A stretch of 64,000 nt of DNA from Cellulomonas carbonis (GCF_014636275.1 NZ_BMEB01000002.1:372001-436000), one strand, 5' to 3'. Counted from the stretch's first letter, positions 41,205-49,356 are shown. The notes: generated by a model from the letters alone, not told the origin. Made by a program: numbers and translations.

Positions 41205-42035
41205 ATGACCACCTACCTCGGCATCGACCTCGCGTGGTCCGCCCGCAACCGCACCGGCCTCGCCGCCCTGGACGACGACGGCGCGCTGGTCGCGTCGGCG
41301 AGCGTCCGGTCCGACGACGACGTCGACGCGTTCGTCGCCTCGGCCTCCACCGGCCGCGTCGTCGCCGCGATCGACGCCCCGCTCGTCGTCCCGAACGACA
41401 GCGGTCAGCGCACGTGCGAGCGGCTCGTCAACGCCGAGTTCGGGCCGTACTACGCGGGTGCGCACTCGTCGAACCGCGCCAACCCGCTCTTCCAGCGGCC
41501 GCGAGGGCTCGCGCTCAGCGAGCGGCACGGCTGGGACGTCGACCCCGCGAGCCGGCACCGGACCGACGTGTCCGTCGCGATCGAGGTCTACCCGCACCCC
41601 GCGACCATCACGCTCTTCGGGTTGCCGACCGTGCTCCGGTACAAGCGCAAGCGCGGCCGGTCGGTGACGGCGTGCCGCGACGAGCTGCTGCGCCTCATGG
41701 ACCTGATGGAGCAGCACCTCGACGCCCCGCTGCTCCTCAGCACGTCGTCACGCTGGGCGCAGATCCGCGACGCCGTCGCCGCGGCGACCCGGCCGTTCCA
41801 CCTCGGCGCGGTCGAGGACGAGGTCGACGCGGTCCTGTGCGCCTACCTCGCCTGGCTCTGGGGCACGAGGGACGAGCGCATGCGCGTCATCGGCGACGTC
41901 GACGACGGCTACATCGTCGTCCCCGGCCGCCCGACCGTCCCCGCCGTCCGCCCGTCCCGGCCCGTCACCCGCCCGACCGCAGCCACGCATCCACCGCCCA
42001 CGCCGACACCACCAGCGCGCCCAGGAGCACGCTGA
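41205..42035 (+). CDS. DUF429 domain protein
   Basis: A 276-residue protein with the DUF429 pattern: an MTTYLGIDLAWSARNRTGLA opening resembling an RNase H-like beta hairpin with a conserved Asp, then VVAAIDAPLVVPN and a C-terminal EDEVDAVLCAYLAWLWGT. The acidic residues (Asp8, Asp in AIDAPL, Asp/Glu in EDEVDA) resemble an RNase H-fold active site; the biochemical role is unknown. The last 40 residues are Pro/Thr/Arg-rich and overlap the convergent membrane-protein gene by 71 bases. Confidence 0.85.
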   Translation: MTTYLGIDLAWSARNRTGLAALDDDGALVASASVRSDDDVDAFVASASTGRVVAAIDAPLVVPNDSGQRTCERLVNAEFGPYYAGAHSSNRANPLFQRPRGLALSERHGWDVDPASRHRTDVSVAIEVYPHPATITLFGLPTVLRYKRKRGRSVTACRDELLRLMDLMEQHLDAPLLLSTSSRWAQIRDAVAAATRPFHLGAVEDEVDAVLCAYLAWLWGTRDERMRVIGDVDDGYIVVPGRPTVPAVRPSRPVTRPTAATHPPPTPTPPARPGAR

Positions 42036-42411
42036 GCAGCATGCGCCACTGCGCGAGGCCCAGGCCGGTCCGTCCGGTCGCACGGCGCTCCCGGACGAGC
42101 GCCCAGACGCCCGCCGTCACCGCCCACGCGAGCCCGTAGGTGATCGACGACGCCACGACGGCGACCACCGGCACCTCGTCGCCACGAGCGCGCACGAGCA
42201 GCGCGACCGCACCGGCCAGCAGGACCGTCCACACCCACGCCAGGCGACCGTCGCCCACCACCCGGACCCACGGTCGGCCGCCCAGCGGCCACCGCGGCGC
42301 GCCCGCGCGTCGGCGGGTGCGGTCCGTGACCACGACGACCCCGCGCACCGCCCACCCGACCGCGACGAGCACCGCCGCGACCACCGTGACCACCGCCCAG
42401 ACGACCTCCAC
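41965..42411 (-). CDS. four-TM membrane protein, unknown
   Basis: A 148-residue protein with four predicted helices, two pairs separated by a basic loop containing RPWVRVVGDGRLAWVWTVLL. Family not recognised. GTG 42411 follows GGAAGG at good spacing. A recognisable degraded relative of its middle segment lies at 45301-45481. Its 3' end overlaps the DUF429 gene tail on the opposite strand. Confidence 0.6.
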   Translation of the reverse strand: MEVVWAVVTVVAAVLVAVGWAVRGVVVVTDRTRRRAGAPRWPLGGRPWVRVVGDGRLAWVWTVLLAGAVALLVRARGDEVPVVAVVASSITYGLAWAVTAGVWALVRERRATGRTGLGLAQWRMLLSVLLGALVVSAWAVDAWLRSGG

Positions 42412-42480
42412 CCGGTCATCCTTCCCCGACGGCCTTCCCGCATCGATACCGTGGGCCACCGCCACCCCAGGAGCCGACGA

Positions 42481-42636
42481 GTGCAGCGACCCATCCGCCA
42501 CCCGGGCGTCCTCCCCGACGCCGTCCCGCGCACCGCCGCCCAGGTCCGGCGCGCACCGCGCCCCGTCCGCCTGCCGCCGGGCTCGCACCTCCTGGTGCGG
42601 GTCGCCGGGACGGAGTTCCGCACCGACCTCCGCTGA
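42481..42636 (+). CDS. small basic protein, 51 residues
   Basis: The GTG at 42481 has AGGAG six bases upstream. The frame encodes a compact Arg/Pro-rich peptide ending RLPPGSHLLVRVAGTEFRTDLR. GATACC near 42446 could serve as -10. I do not know a family; short basic proteins of this kind are often missed. An alternative GTG at 42451 adds ten residues. Confidence 0.4.
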   Translation: MQRPIRHPGVLPDAVPRTAAQVRRAPRPVRLPPGSHLLVRVAGTEFRTDLR

Positions 42637-42665
42637 GGCCGCCGGCGGTCAGCACCCGCCGCTGG

Positions 42666-44390
42666 TCAGCTCCGGCCGACGCCGACCCACACGTCGGGCG
42701 TCGCGAGCGTCGCGAGCGCCACGGCGTCGACCACCGGCACGTCCTCGACCGCGACCGCCTCGGGACCCGCAGCCGTCGTCGCCGTGAGCGTGCACAGCGC
42801 GAGCCGCCGCTGCAGCACCGACTCCTCGAGCGTCCAGCCGATGATTCCGCGCGTGTGCAGCACGGTCCGGCGTCGACGTAGCCGCCCGGACGTGACGACC
42901 AGGTGACCGGCCGCGAGCGCGTGGCCGCGGTGCCGGTGCTCGACCTCCGCGAGCGCGAGCGACAGCGCCAGCACGAGCACCCCCAGGACGAGCCACCGCA
43001 CGTCCCAGCCGCGCCACGCGACCACCGCGGCCGCGATCCCCGTGAGCACCACGGTGTCGACCACTGCCCCGACCAGCAGCCGACGACGCGCGCGAGGGCC
43101 GTGCCGCCGGGTCGGCGCCGTCAACGGGTCGCCGCCGTCGTCGCCGTCGCCCAGCACCTCGCGGCCGACGGCGACCGCCACGTCGCGCGGGCACACCGGC
43201 AGCAGCGCGACGGTCCCACCGAGCCCGACCCCCGTCGTCAGCGCCTGGAGCTCGGCGCCACGCAGCGGCCGGGTCAGGAGCGGCTCGTCGAGCTGGAGCC
43301 CGCGGATCCGTGCCTCCTCGACCGTCGTCGAGGAGGTCGTCGTCAGCCCGCGGCGGAGGTGCAGCGTGCCACCCGGCTCGCGCGTGAGCGCCATGCCCCA
43401 CCACGTCGACGCCCAGCGCGCCGTCGCGACCAGCGCACCACCGACGACGGCGACCACCACGCCGAGCATGACGAGCACCGGGGTCGAGTCGGGCAGCACG
43501 CCCGTCACGAACCGCCCGACCGCCGTCTGCCCGAGCAGCGCCCACAGGCCCGCGCCGCCCCCGACGAGCACCACGCCGCCACCGAGCCACCGGGCAGGCG
43601 CGTACCGGATCCACGACGGGTCGAGCCGGGCCAGCACGGCCGCGGACGACGTACGGCCGTCGTCGTCGGCGGCCGGGAGGGGAGGGCCGTCGGCGGTCGC
43701 GCCGAGGCCCGCCGTCGCGCCGACGCCCGCCGCACCACCGACGCCCGCCGCACCACCGAGCAGGGGCACCGCCGCCGGTTCCGCCGTCACCTCCCCGGGC
43801 GGCCGCCCGCTGTCGGACGACGTGGCCGCCGCCACCGCCTCCACGGTCCCGCGAGCCGCCCGGCTCCGTCGCAGCAGCTGCTCACGGAGCCGCGCGGACT
43901 GCTCCTTCCCGAGCGAGTCGAGCGTGATGCGCTCGAGGTCGTTCCCGGTGCCGATCGTGACCTTCGCGAGGCCGAGCACGCGGTGCAGCAGGGGTGCCTC
44001 CAGGTCGACGCTGCGCACGCGGTCCAGCGGCGCCGTGAGGACCTTGCGGTTGAGGACGCCGCGTCGGACCTGGAGCCGCTCGTCGTCGAGCCGGTAGCGC
44101 GTCGCGTGCCACGACGCGACCGCGGATCCGATCGCGACGACCGTGCCGAGCGCCGCGAGCGCGAGCTGCCACCACGCGTCCTGACCGGAACCGAGCCGCA
44201 GCACGACGACGCCGACGGGGACGGCCAGAGACACGAGCCGCGTCACGACGGTGATCAGGACCATCCGTCCGTCGATGCGGTGCCACGTGGCGTCCGCGAG
44301 CTCACCGGCCCCCGACCCACCCGCGCCCGACACGTCGCCGTCGCCCCCGCCGTCCGCCGTACCGCCGCGGACCGCGACGGGGTCCGTCAC
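42666..44390 (-). CDS. PH-domain (DUF304/bPH_2) membrane protein, YdbT-like
   Basis: A 574-residue membrane protein with several bacterial PH domains and paired helices. The first PH segment reads ATRYRLDDERLQVRRGVLNRK and LDRVRSVDLEAPLLHRVLGL, the second THLHLRRGLTTTSSTTVEEA-like with IRGLQLDEPLLTRPLRGAEL, the third GRLRRRRTVLHTRGIIGWTL. The Gly/Ala-rich stretch at about 195-235 has short GVGGAAGVGA repeats. It overlaps the smaller PH protein (ATGA), the same arrangement as Bacillus ydbS-ydbT. Function is unclear; YdbS/YdbT have been linked to resistance to a lantibiotic-like agent. Confidence 0.82.
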   Translation of the reverse strand: MTDPVAVRGGTADGGGDGDVSGAGGSGAGELADATWHRIDGRMVLITVVTRLVSLAVPVGVVVLRLGSGQDAWWQLALAALGTVVAIGSAVASWHATRYRLDDERLQVRRGVLNRKVLTAPLDRVRSVDLEAPLLHRVLGLAKVTIGTGNDLERITLDSLGKEQSARLREQLLRRSRAARGTVEAVAAATSSDSGRPPGEVTAEPAAVPLLGGAAGVGGAAGVGATAGLGATADGPPLPAADDDGRTSSAAVLARLDPSWIRYAPARWLGGGVVLVGGGAGLWALLGQTAVGRFVTGVLPDSTPVLVMLGVVVAVVGGALVATARWASTWWGMALTREPGGTLHLRRGLTTTSSTTVEEARIRGLQLDEPLLTRPLRGAELQALTTGVGLGGTVALLPVCPRDVAVAVGREVLGDGDDGGDPLTAPTRRHGPRARRRLLVGAVVDTVVLTGIAAAVVAWRGWDVRWLVLGVLVLALSLALAEVEHRHRGHALAAGHLVVTSGRLRRRRTVLHTRGIIGWTLEESVLQRRLALCTLTATTAAGPEAVAVEDVPVVDAVALATLATPDVWVGVGRS

Positions 44391-44974
44391 GTCGCGTCGC
44401 CGGGGGTCGCGGCGGTCACGGCGCTCAGCTCGGCAGCGAGACGCTCCGCGGTCTCGCTGTCGAGCCCCTCGATCGTGATCGCACCCGCCGCCGAGGCGGT
44501 CGTGACGGCCACCGACGCCACCCCGAACGCCCGCATGATCGCGCCCTGCGTCGAGTCGACGGTCTGCACACGCGACATGGGCGCGATCCGCTGCTCACGC
44601 CCGATCCACCCGGACCGCGTCCGCACCGCCACGGGTGTGACCTCCCAGCGGTGCACGCGGTACCGCAGCGGCGGCATGACGACGACGTGGACGACCGACC
44701 ACGCCGTGACCGCGCCCAGCGCGTAGGGCGGCCAGGCGAGGTGGTCGAGCCACAGCAGCCACGCGGTCACGAGGACCGCGAGGAACACGACCCAGCCGAC
44801 CAGTGCGGACACGCGCCAGTAGGCGACCGCCCGTGGCGAGACCCGGTGCGCGGGCTCCCCCAACGTGACGGCGGGCCACTGCTCGGCGCGGACCGACCCA
44901 TCGCTGCCGGTCACCGGCGGGGCGCCGGCCGGCTCGGTCGTGGCGGGCACGTCGGCGAGGTCGTCCGTCGGCAT
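44387..44974 (-). CDS. PH-domain membrane protein, YdbS-like
   Basis: A 195-residue protein. An acidic cytosolic N-terminus is followed by two helices (ALVGWVVFLAVLVTAWLLWL, YALGAVTAWSVVHVVV) and one bPH_2 domain (YRVHRWEVTPVAVRTRSGWI, EQRIAPMSRVQTVDSTQGAI). It is the first gene of the two-gene unit with the larger PH protein. CAGGCT sits six bases before the ATG, a leaderless-type start. The upstream in-frame extension is not supported. Confidence 0.85.
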   Translation of the reverse strand: MPTDDLADVPATTEPAGAPPVTGSDGSVRAEQWPAVTLGEPAHRVSPRAVAYWRVSALVGWVVFLAVLVTAWLLWLDHLAWPPYALGAVTAWSVVHVVVMPPLRYRVHRWEVTPVAVRTRSGWIGREQRIAPMSRVQTVDSTQGAIMRAFGVASVAVTTASAAGAITIEGLDSETAERLAAELSAVTAATPGDAT

Positions 44975-45177
44975 GGCGCGAGCCTGGCACACGCCCGGGT
45001 CGGAGCGAAGGAGACGATGGTGACTCCTCTCGACGCCGCGAGCACCTCGGCGGCCGGCTCGGCAGGGAGGTCGTTGGCGACCGCGCCCGCGGCGGACACA
45101 CCGCTGACGACGAGGGCCAGGGTGGGCACCATCGCCACCCGCCTCAGGTGGGGGTTGCTCACGCACTCGATACGCAC
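44911..45177 (-). CDS. possible small secreted protein
   Basis: The GTG at 45177 has an excellent GAGGAGAACC leader, and TAGCGT at about 45225-45230 is a plausible -10. The 88-residue frame has a signal-peptide-like N-terminus (RRVAMVPTLALVVSGVSAAGAVA) and then AEPAAEVLAASRGVTIVSF. The last third is Arg/Pro/Thr-rich and overlaps the start of the YdbS-like gene in another frame, so it may be a frameshifted remnant. No family recognised. Confidence 0.4.
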   Translation of the reverse strand: MRIECVSNPHLRRVAMVPTLALVVSGVSAAGAVANDLPAEPAAEVLAASRGVTIVSFAPTRACARLAPCRRTTSPTCPPRPSRPAPRR

Positions 45178-45588
45178 GGTTCTCCTCGAAGGCTGGGGCG
45201 CACGGACTGCGCGCCGCCGCCGGACGCTAGCGACGGGCGGCCGCGGCGCGTGTCCGTTTCGGGCGGATATGGCGGACGTTCACCCGAGCGGCCCGCCCGC
45301 TCACCCGGCACCACCCGTCGGGTCGAGCGACGCCATGAGCCCCCGCACGTCCTCCGCCATCGCGTCCACGCGCGCCCGCGGCGGCGAGCATCAGCACCCA
45401 CCCCCAGGCCGACCGTCCGTCGCCGACCACCCGAACCCACGCAGGCCCGCCGACCGGCGGCGTCCCCGGAGCCTCGCGCAGTTCACCCGCCTCCGATCAG
45501 GGGCGTCTCGTGCGAACTCCGACGACGGTCGCCTCGCCCGCCGATGTGCTCGGTGAGGGACGACGGCGTCCCGGAGGAGGTGGTCACG
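45178..45588. other. 411-base region with remnant sequence and regulatory signals
   Basis: Between the small secreted frame and the Cys-rich gene lie the TAGCGT promoter near 45225, an inverted GTCCG/CGGAC pair around 45250-45275 and the degraded membrane-protein fragment described separately. No intact gene is supported. Confidence 0.4.
45301..45481 (-). pseudogene. degraded fragment related to the membrane protein at 41965-42411
   Basis: On the minus strand this stretch encodes PAWVRVVGDGRSAWGWVLML, close to RPWVRVVGDGRLAWVWTVLL of the intact gene. It then continues in a shifted frame as ARVDAMAEDVRGLMASLDP before a stop at 45301. The frame break and the missing N- and C-terminal helices indicate a remnant of a duplication. 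Confidence 0.5.
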
Positions 45589-45756
45589 ATGGTCCAGCTG
45601 CACGACCCGGTCCGGTTCGAGGACCTGTCGCGGATGCTGCTCGGCGAGCCGGCACCGACGTGCTCGATGTGCATGACGGACGAGCACGAGGGCTGTCCCA
45701 GCGCGGACGAGCTGGGCGCGGCCGACCTGTGCGGGTGCGCCTGCCACCTGTGGTGA
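45589..45756 (+). CDS. small Cys-rich, putative zinc-binding protein
   Basis: A 55-residue protein from ATG 45589 with GGAGGAGG upstream. It contains PTCSMCMTDEHEGCPSADE and LCGCACHLW: six Cys and two His in spacings (CxxC, CxCxCH) that could hold a zinc ion. The N-terminal half is helical (VRFEDLSRMLLGEP). I do not recognise it; an RNA-, DNA- or protein-binding knuckle is possible. Confidence 0.6.
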   Translation: MVQLHDPVRFEDLSRMLLGEPAPTCSMCMTDEHEGCPSADELGAADLCGCACHLW

Positions 45757-45788
45757 CCCGCTGGACCAGGCCCCGACCACGCGGGCCG

Positions 45789-45840
45789 GGCCCCGATCAC
45801 GCGGGGCCGGGCCCCGACCCGCGGGGGAGGAGGCCCGGCC
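45789..45840. terminator. overlapping hairpins between convergent genes
   Basis: GGCCCCG/CGGGGCC (45789-45795 and 45802-45808) and GGCCGGGCC/GGCCCGGCC (45805-45813 and 45832-45840) give alternative stems, partly made from a 20-base near-tandem duplication. Confidence 0.5.
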
Positions 45841-45855
45841 CGGTCAGGTCCGTGC

Positions 45856-46338
45856 TCAGATCTGCGCGGTCGCCTCGTCGGTCGCGTGCTGGCCGCCGGC
45901 CGCCCCGTCGCCGCCCGCGTTCGCCGCGCCGCCGATGTTGACCATCCACTCGACGCCGAACCGGTCCGTGAGCATCCCGAACGCGTCGCCCCACGGCGCG
46001 ACCGTGAGCTGCTCGCCGATCTGCGCACCCTCGGAGAGCTTCTCCCAGTAGCCGCGCAGCGCGGCGTCGTCCTCGGGCCCGCCGCTCAGCGACACCGAGA
46101 ACGCGTTGCCCTGGGTGCGCTCCATGCCGCTCGGCGTGTCCGCGGCCATGAGGACGAACCCCGCGGCCGTCTCGAGCTGCCCGTGCATGACGCGGTCGGC
46201 GTCGTCGGGACCCTGGTTCATGCCGTAGTCGGAGAACGTGCTGAAGGTCGGCTCACCGCCGAACACGGACGCGTAGAACGTGAGCGCCTCGCGGGCCTCG
46301 CTGCGGAAGCCCAGGTACGGGTTCATCTGGACGGTCAT
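45856..46338 (-). CDS. VOC family protein (PhnB/glyoxalase fold)
   Basis: A 160-residue protein of the PhnB-like vicinal-oxygen-chelate group: MNPYLGFRSEAREALTFYAS at the start, FGGEPTFSTFSDYG, then ADTPSGMERTQGNAFSVSLSG and WGDAFGMLTDRFGVEWMVNI. The metal-binding His of true glyoxalases is not conserved, so it may be non-enzymatic or bind another ligand. The ATG has CGAGGAGCCACC upstream. The C-terminal 20 residues are a Gly/Ala tail. Confidence 0.88.
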   Translation of the reverse strand: MTVQMNPYLGFRSEAREALTFYASVFGGEPTFSTFSDYGMNQGPDDADRVMHGQLETAAGFVLMAADTPSGMERTQGNAFSVSLSGGPEDDAALRGYWEKLSEGAQIGEQLTVAPWGDAFGMLTDRFGVEWMVNIGGAANAGGDGAAGGQHATDEATAQI

Positions 46339-46397
46339 GGTGGCTCCTCGGGACGGGATCGTCGGTCGAGGGGATGGACCTCCCGCACGCCCCGAAG

Positions 46398-46727
46398 TCA
46401 TCGGGGGACGGTGGACCTGTCGCCGCCCGTGCGCTCGCGGTCGACCACCAGCCACGTCACCAGCCCGAGCGCGAGCGCCGCGACACCCACCGCGGGCCAC
46501 GCCCCGAGGAGGTCCGCGAGCACGTGCGACAGCACGAACGCGCCGACCCCGATCGCCACGACGACGGCGAGCCGCCACCACGCCGTCGTCGGCCGCTCAC
46601 GCACGACGCACCACGCCGCACCCGCGACGACGACGACCGCACCCGCCCACCGCAGTCCGGTGAGCTGCGCGGCGGCGAAGCCCGCGACCAGCGAGACGGC
46701 GGCGACGAGGGCGGTGGGGAGGCGCAC
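46398..46727 (-). CDS. four-TM small membrane protein
   Basis: A 109-residue protein with four tightly packed helices (ALVAAVSLVAGFAAAQLTG, WAGAVVVVAGAAWCVV, LAVVVAIGVGAFVLSHVLA, VGVAALALGLVTWLVV). Family not recognised. GTG start preceded by a textbook TAGGGT seven bases upstream, so leaderless. Confidence 0.65.
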   Translation of the reverse strand: MRLPTALVAAVSLVAGFAAAQLTGLRWAGAVVVVAGAAWCVVRERPTTAWWRLAVVVAIGVGAFVLSHVLADLLGAWPAVGVAALALGLVTWLVVDRERTGGDRSTVPR

Positions 46728-46734
46728 GCCCCGA

Positions 46735-46740
46735 ACCCTA
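46735..46740 (-). promoter_or_regulatory. -10 hexamer (TAGGGT) of the four-TM protein gene
   Basis: TAGGGT on the minus strand, seven bases before GTG 46727. Confidence 0.55.
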
Positions 46741-46778
46741 CGAGCCGGGCCTGGGCCGGCGGCTGCGGCGAGCCGACG

Positions 46779-47411
46779 TCAGGGCAGGACGTAGGTGATG
46801 ACGCCCCACGTCGCCGCGACCACCGACACGTAGCGCACGAGCTCGCGGACCACGGACGGGCGTCGGCGTCCGATCCGCCGCGGTGCCACCTGGGTGGCCG
46901 GACCCGCGAGCCGGTCGCGGAGCTGCTGGGCGAGCTCGTCGACCTCGGCCGGGTCGAGCCGCTCCGGCAGCGACAGCAGGTGCGGGACCAGCAGGTGCGG
47001 CCCGACGACGCGCACGCCGTGCAGCATCGCCGCGGGACCGCGCGTGAGGGAGGGGACGTGGACGAGCGCGCTGACCGTGCGGCGGTGCTGCGGCGCGAGC
47101 AGCGCGGTGACCTCGGCCGCGGCCCGGGCGACGGCCTGGACGTCGTCGGTCGGGGCGAGCAGGTCCGCCGGGGCGTGGGGGCGGGGGACCGCGGCGATGA
47201 CCGCGACACCACCCGGGCCGACGGCGACGTGGTCGATCGAGGCGGGCGGTCGGCCCGGGCGGTCGAGGCCGTGCAGGAGCGTCCAGCCGTAGCGGGTGAG
47301 CGGGTCGAGGGTCCGCGCGAGGTCGGCGTCCCGTGCGCCGGGAGCGGTCGCGCTCCACGTGTCGCCGATCACCTTCACCGTGTCCTCCAACGTCGTCGTC
47401 GAAGGACTCAT
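46779..47411 (-). CDS. NERD-like domain protein with C-terminal membrane helix
   Basis: A 210-residue protein resembling NERD proteins: TRYGWTLLHGLDRPGRPPASIDHVAVGPGGVAVIAA keeps the IDHVVVGPGGVFV core, but the catalytic DxK that normally follows is replaced (AVIAAVPRP). Nuclease activity is therefore doubtful. The C-terminus has a basic stretch and a hydrophobic segment (YVSVVAATWGVITYVL), so it may be membrane-attached. It is divergent from the DUF2510 gene at 47502. Confidence 0.65.
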   Translation of the reverse strand: MSPSTTTLEDTVKVIGDTWSATAPGARDADLARTLDPLTRYGWTLLHGLDRPGRPPASIDHVAVGPGGVAVIAAVPRPHAPADLLAPTDDVQAVARAAAEVTALLAPQHRRTVSALVHVPSLTRGPAAMLHGVRVVGPHLLVPHLLSLPERLDPAEVDELAQQLRDRLAGPATQVAPRRIGRRRPSVVRELVRYVSVVAATWGVITYVLP

Positions 47412-47501
47412 CGGCACGACCGGTCCTGTTCTGCAGGCCCGACAGGGTGAACCGGGCCGGGTCCCGTCAAGGTCACCCGGTCGAGTGTCGACAGCCGGAG
47501 G

Positions 47502-48227
47502 GTGTCCGACACCTCTCCCGCGCCCGGCTGGTACCGCGACGGCATCACCGACGGCGTGCTGCGCTGGTTCGACGGCGCCGCGTGGACCGAGCACACGACC
47601 CCCGACGCCGCCGAGCAGCCCGCAGGCCCGTCGACCGCGGGTGAGTCGGCCGGTGCCGTCGCTCCCGAGCCGACCGCGGACTTCGCGTCGCCGTACGCGC
47701 AGCCCGTGGCCGCGACGGCCGGGCATGCGCCCGGGGCCGCGACGGTGGACCCGCACCTCGGTGGGGCGTACGCCGCCCAGCCGTCCTACGGCGGGCAGCC
47801 CTCCGCTGCGCAGCCGTACGCCGCGCAGCCCTACGGAGCACAGCCCTACGGAGGCCAGCCGTACGGAGCCCAGCCGTACGCCGCCGGGTACGGCGCGCAG
47901 CCCATGGTGACGAGGCCGTGGGACGGGCAGGTCTACCCGGCGTGGGGCACGCCGCCCGCACCCGAGAACGGCCCGCGGAACGTCGTGCACTGGCTGCTCC
48001 CGGTCGGCCGCTCGTGGCAGTCGATCACCGCGGGCTACCTCGGCCTGCTCGCGCTCGGCATCTGGGTGCTCGGGCCCTTCGCGATCGCGACCGGCGTCTG
48101 GGCGCTCGTGCGCGCCTCGAAGCACGAGGGCCACGGCCGCGGACGGGCGATCACCGGCATCGTGTGCGGCCTCGTCGGCACGGCGATCCTCGTCGTGCTC
48201 GCGGTGAACGCGGCCGGTACCGCCTGA
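47502..48227 (+). CDS. DUF2510/DUF4190 membrane protein
   Basis: A 241-residue protein. DUF2510 lies at residues 5-30 ([20 protein letters not shown]). A Gln/Pro/Tyr/Ala-rich region follows with repeats of the type [14 protein letters not shown] (about 90-130), then two membrane helices of DUF4190 type ([20 protein letters not shown] and [16 protein letters not shown]). The layout mirrors the DUF4190 protein at 5923. GTG start with a close GGAGG; exact initiation is uncertain. Confidence 0.78.
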   Translation: MSDTSPAPGWYRDGITDGVLRWFDGAAWTEHTTPDAAEQPAGPSTAGESAGAVAPEPTADFASPYAQPVAATAGHAPGAATVDPHLGGAYAAQPSYGGQPSAAQPYAAQPYGAQPYGGQPYGAQPYAAGYGAQPMVTRPWDGQVYPAWGTPPAPENGPRNVVHWLLPVGRSWQSITAGYLGLLALGIWVLGPFAIATGVWALVRASKHEGHGRGRAITGIVCGLVGTAILVVLAVNAAGTA

Positions 48228-48312
48228 CCGGGCTGCGCACTCGGCGCGCTCGGCGACCTCTGCGCCGTCGGCGGCGTCAGCGCTCTCAGCGACCTCTGAG
48301 CCGTCGGCGTCG

Positions 48313-49002
48313 TCAGCGCACGCCCGCCTCGTCGCGCTCGCGGGCGGTCCCGCTCGTCGTCCGTGCAGCGAGCGGCCCGCGCTCACCGGCCGACCCGATC
48401 AGCGGGCCGACGGGCAGCAACCGGTCGATCGTCACGATCACCATGCCCAGGGCGTAGAAGCCCACGCCGTACATCGCGACGTTGACAGCGAGCCCGCCCC
48501 AGCCGAGCTCGCCGAGGTCGATGAAGCCGTACGGGTAGTGCGGCTCGGGGAGGAGCTCGGCGCGCAGGGTCGTGAAGCACACGTAGGCGACGAGGTACCC
48601 GAGCCACAGCAGCGGCGTCCTCCACCACGCGCGGCGGTGCCGGTCGAGCAGCACGAAGTCGGCGAACGCGGCGATCGGCGTGATCTGGTGCTCGATCTGC
48701 CCCGACGTCAGCCCGAGGAACAGCACGGGCGCGTCCGGGTCCTCGGGTGCGAGGACGAAGTGGCTGATCAGCCCGGTGATGCCGAGGAACAGCGTGACGC
48801 CGCCCTTGAGCCACACCGGCGGCTGCGGCACCCGGCCGAGCGACGCGACCGCCGCCCACACGAGCACCACGCCGAACGCGAGGTTCGACTGGTTCGTGAA
48901 GAACACGAGCCCGTGCAGGTCGCCCTCGAGCCAGATCTCCTTCGTCGCGACGAATGCGAGGAGCGCCACGAACAGGCGGTACACGACGACGACGACGTCC
49001 AT
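48313..49002 (-). CDS. Pr6Pr family membrane protein
   Basis: A 229-residue six-helix protein. It has the Pr6Pr pattern FFTNQSNLAFGVVLVWAAVA, ITGLISHFVLAPED, LGLTSGQIEHQITPIAAFAD and a final YPYGFIDLGELGWGGLAVNV. The role of this family is unknown; some actinobacterial homologues are annotated only by topology. The ATG follows GGAGGAACC. The short C-terminal tail is charged. Confidence 0.8.
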   Translation of the reverse strand: MDVVVVVYRLFVALLAFVATKEIWLEGDLHGLVFFTNQSNLAFGVVLVWAAVASLGRVPQPPVWLKGGVTLFLGITGLISHFVLAPEDPDAPVLFLGLTSGQIEHQITPIAAFADFVLLDRHRRAWWRTPLLWLGYLVAYVCFTTLRAELLPEPHYPYGFIDLGELGWGGLAVNVAMYGVGFYALGMVIVTIDRLLPVGPLIGSAGERGPLAARTTSGTARERDEAGVR

Positions 49003-49356
49003 GGGCGGCGGTTCCTCCGGTGCAGCGACGGTGCTGGGGTGACGGAAGGCTAGTGGCCGGCACGCCGGGTGGGCACCCACGCCGGAGCGCGGTTGGCGGG
49101 GGAGCGGGTGGCGGGGGAGCGGCTGGCGGCGGGCAAGGGGTGCGTCGTCCGACGCCGACTTCGCGTTTGACCGTCGAGCTCGCGTGCGACGTCCGCGAGC
49201 TCGGACCCGAACACGCGAACTCGGCGACCCGGGTGGCGGGGAGTGGGCGGCGGGCGGCGGGGAGCGGGTGGCGGGCGGCGGGGGGCGGCGACCCGGGTGG
49301 CGGGTGGCGGGCCGGCCTCCGGGGGCCCTGTCAGGTGCGCGTGCGACCCTGGGCCG
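49003..49356. other. divergent region of G-rich repeats and a palindrome
   Basis: This 354-base spacer holds short G-rich near-repeats (about 49091-49131 and 49230-49312, built from GGTGGCGGG/GGGAGCGGG blocks; GACCCGGGTGGCGGG occurs twice) around the nested palindrome at 49153-49226. GACCCT six or seven bases before GTG 49357 may be the -10 of the glycosylase gene. No gene is supported. Confidence 0.6.
49153..49226. repeat. nested palindrome
   Basis: The outer arms CGCCGACTTCGCGT (49153-49166) and ACGCGAACTCGGCG (49213-49226) have one mismatch. The inner arms CGAGCTCGCG (49175-49184) and CGCGAGCTCG (49194-49203) are perfect. It lies between divergent genes. Confidence 0.75.

Noticed and set aside
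46779..47411. Active nuclease assignment for the second NERD-like protein
   Set aside because: The fold core is recognisable, but the DxK catalytic pair seen in the helicase-fused NERD domain is missing, so I did not call it a nuclease.
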